From Bacillus thuringiensis (GTDB lineage Bacteria; Bacillota; Bacilli; Bacillales; Bacillaceae_G): a stretch of DNA of 64,000 nt. Shown here one piece after another: positions 62,657 to 64,000 of this stretch (positions are counted from its first letter, which is position 1; each line of letters begins with the position of its first letter). The position numbers and the translations under genes were made by a program. The DNA lies in assembly GCF_001182785.1 (NCBI RefSeq), contig NZ_CP012099.1, positions 2,974,501 through 3,038,500 on the forward strand, given 5' to 3'. The notes below the pieces were generated by a model. That model saw nothing but the letters and a program-made list of their open reading frames with translations, did no database searches and was not told where the DNA came from.

Positions 62657-63901
62657 CTAAAATGAACTCGTATATTCAATATCATTTCCTTTTGATACAC
62701 CTCGTCTTAACAACGCCACTAAACACAATGTTGTTCCGAATCCCCCTATAAATAACGTAGTTTGAAGCCCTAATATAGAAATTAAAAATGCACTAGCAAA
62801 ACTCCCCAATGCCCAAGCTCCCCAATTCAGCGTACGCTGTACAGCATTTACTCGGCCTAGCATGTGATTTGGTGAGGCAAGTTGTCGTATAGTTGCAGCG
62901 TAAGGGCCAAATACACCTTCTCCCATACCGTGTATGATACTTGCGGCTACTATACCGTAAACTGTTCCCATATATCCCATTATCGGTATAAAAACCAAAC
63001 CGGTAACTGATACAGTAGCACTATAAATAAGCATTTTTGTATTATTAATTTGTTGACTTTTTTTCATGAGTATCGTATTACCTATTAAAAATCCGACTGC
63101 TGCTGAGCCTACAACAAATCCTATTTCAATTTCAGATAGACCCATTACCTTATAAAGGAATATTACTAAAATGCTATTTAATATGTATTTAAAAAAACCG
63201 TAAACAGCACCACAAGTTACAATCGGCTCCAATACAGGGTGTTTTTTGAAATATACCAAACCTTCATATATGTTTTGATATATAGATTTTAAATTTACGT
63301 CTTTTAAAGAACCTTCTGTATGCGGTTTAAACTTTGAAATAATTAATACAAACATAAAACAAACAAAATACGTTACTGCGTCAACAGTAAACGAGCCTGT
63401 TAATCCAACTAGAGTAATGACGATTCCAGCTAGCATAGGACCAATTACTATAGAAAGAGACTCCGAAAGTGCTAGTTGAGCATTTCCTTTTTTTAAATGG
63501 TCTTTATCTGTTACTATTTCAGGTAAGAAAGAAGGAATGGCAATGTTGTAAAACGTGGTGAATATCCCATTTAAAAACATGATAAATACCAGTAAAGGGA
63601 ACGTTATAATATTTGTTACAGTCAGTATGAATACTGATAAAAACAATACTCCTTGACATAAACTACAAATTAGCAAGACATTTTTCCTATGAAAAATGTC
63701 TATTAAAGCACCGGCTACTAACCCGAAAATTAAATAAGGGACGAATATAACCCCACGAAGCATAGCAGCATTTGCTTCACTTGTTTGTAACACCTCTAAT
63801 GCAAAAAGTGGCAAAGCTACTATTGTAAACTGAGTACCTAACAAACTTATAGACTGTCCTAGCCAAAGCTTGTGAAAATTAAAACGTTTGCTATCTTTCA
63901 T
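62657..63901 (-). CDS. MFS exporter (MefA/MFS_3-like)
   Basis: A 414-residue twelve-helix major facilitator protein. FNFHKLWLGQSISLLGTQFTIVALPLFALEVLQ and GLVAGALIDIFHRKNVLLICSLCQG (A-motif like) with RQLASPNHMLGRVNAVQRTLNWGAWALGSFASAFL are characteristic of the MFS_3 efflux group that includes macrolide exporters. GGGGGG lies 6 nt before the ATG. It is translated just before an ATP-grasp ligase. Only 99 bp of sequence remain to the window edge, so the operon's start is not visible. Confidence 0.87.
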   Translation of the reverse strand: MKDSKRFNFHKLWLGQSISLLGTQFTIVALPLFALEVLQTSEANAAMLRGVIFVPYLIFGLVAGALIDIFHRKNVLLICSLCQGVLFLSVFILTVTNIITFPLLVFIMFLNGIFTTFYNIAIPSFLPEIVTDKDHLKKGNAQLALSESLSIVIGPMLAGIVITLVGLTGSFTVDAVTYFVCFMFVLIISKFKPHTEGSLKDVNLKSIYQNIYEGLVYFKKHPVLEPIVTCGAVYGFFKYILNSILVIFLYKVMGLSEIEIGFVVGSAAVGFLIGNTILMKKSQQINNTKMLIYSATVSVTGLVFIPIMGYMGTVYGIVAASIIHGMGEGVFGPYAATIRQLASPNHMLGRVNAVQRTLNWGAWALGSFASAFLISILGLQTTLFIGGFGTTLCLVALLRRGVSKGNDIEYTSSF

Positions 63902-64000
63902 AATATCCCCCCATTAAATTCATATTTATAAATTATCAAGTTAACGATATAAATAAGAACAGGAAAAACCTATATTTCAACTAATGTCTGTACCACATAA

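Overview
The window looks like a chromosomal segment of a Bacillus cereus group bacterium (B. cereus / thuringiensis / anthracis type). The DNA is AT-rich with strong GGAGG ribosome binding sites. It carries genes typical of that group: an InhA-family immune inhibitor A protease, a rifampin phosphotransferase, a SatA-type streptothricin acetyltransferase, a UvrX/YolD pair and a YrrS-like protein. It also has a perfect match to the PlcR box (TATGNAN4TNCATA) and several copies of a hairpin repeat resembling the group's bcr elements. No rRNA, tRNA, CRISPR array or intact insertion sequence was seen. Most of it reads as ordinary chromosome with many single-gene units closed by strong hairpin terminators.

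Layout. 1-5 kb: a cut phosphotransferase, two GNAT acetyltransferases, DUF2691, a ferritin-like protein, and a YhgE-type exporter divergent from a TetR regulator. 5-13 kb: InhA protease, rifampin phosphotransferase, the SOS-type yolD-uvrX operon behind two LexA boxes, and the first of two DUF1259 genes. 13-23 kb: a VanY remnant, secreted 5'-nucleotidase, an alpha/beta hydrolase, then a four-gene catabolic-looking operon (two YcaC-like isochorismatases, a membrane-anchored ABM-domain protein, an amidohydrolase) next to a LysR gene, an IS6-family remnant and a broken MarR gene. 23-33 kb: hydrolases, a YxeA-family protein, a polysaccharide deacetylase, satA, a MenA-like prenyltransferase and a manganese ABC transporter with an MntR-type operator. 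33-41 kb: DJ-1/PfpI protein, phosphotransferase, uridine-kinase-like ATPase, an arsR-arsI-acr3-arsC operon with two ArsR-type operators, SDR, Lrp, and an M20 amidohydrolase controlled by a SAM-I riboswitch. 41-44.5 kb: SF1 helicase, glyoxalase-like protein, tiny membrane proteins.

44.5-49.7 kb is a gene-poor, decayed island: a Nudix gene, a histidine-phosphatase remnant, several microproteins and many hairpins. Its centre holds a 26-codon hydrophobic peptide gene behind a textbook promoter with a CcpA cre site in the spacer and a perfect PlcR box just upstream. This is the most interesting object in the window. 49.7-55.6 kb: two penicillin-binding-protein-like serine hydrolases, one broken by a single-base loss in a poly-A run, and a serine-type transporter behind a possible serine dehydratase remnant. 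56-60 kb: LysR/EamA divergent pair and a MarR-DoxX-YdhR group with repeated palindromes. 60-64 kb: a full-length bcr-like repeat, the second DUF1259 gene, a small membrane protein and an MFS exporter/ATP-grasp ligase pair that may continue beyond the right edge.

Functional themes are detoxification and resistance (rifampin, streptothricin, arsenic, SOS mutagenesis, quinone- or oxidant-type stress), secreted hydrolases, and small membrane-active or membrane-anchored peptides.
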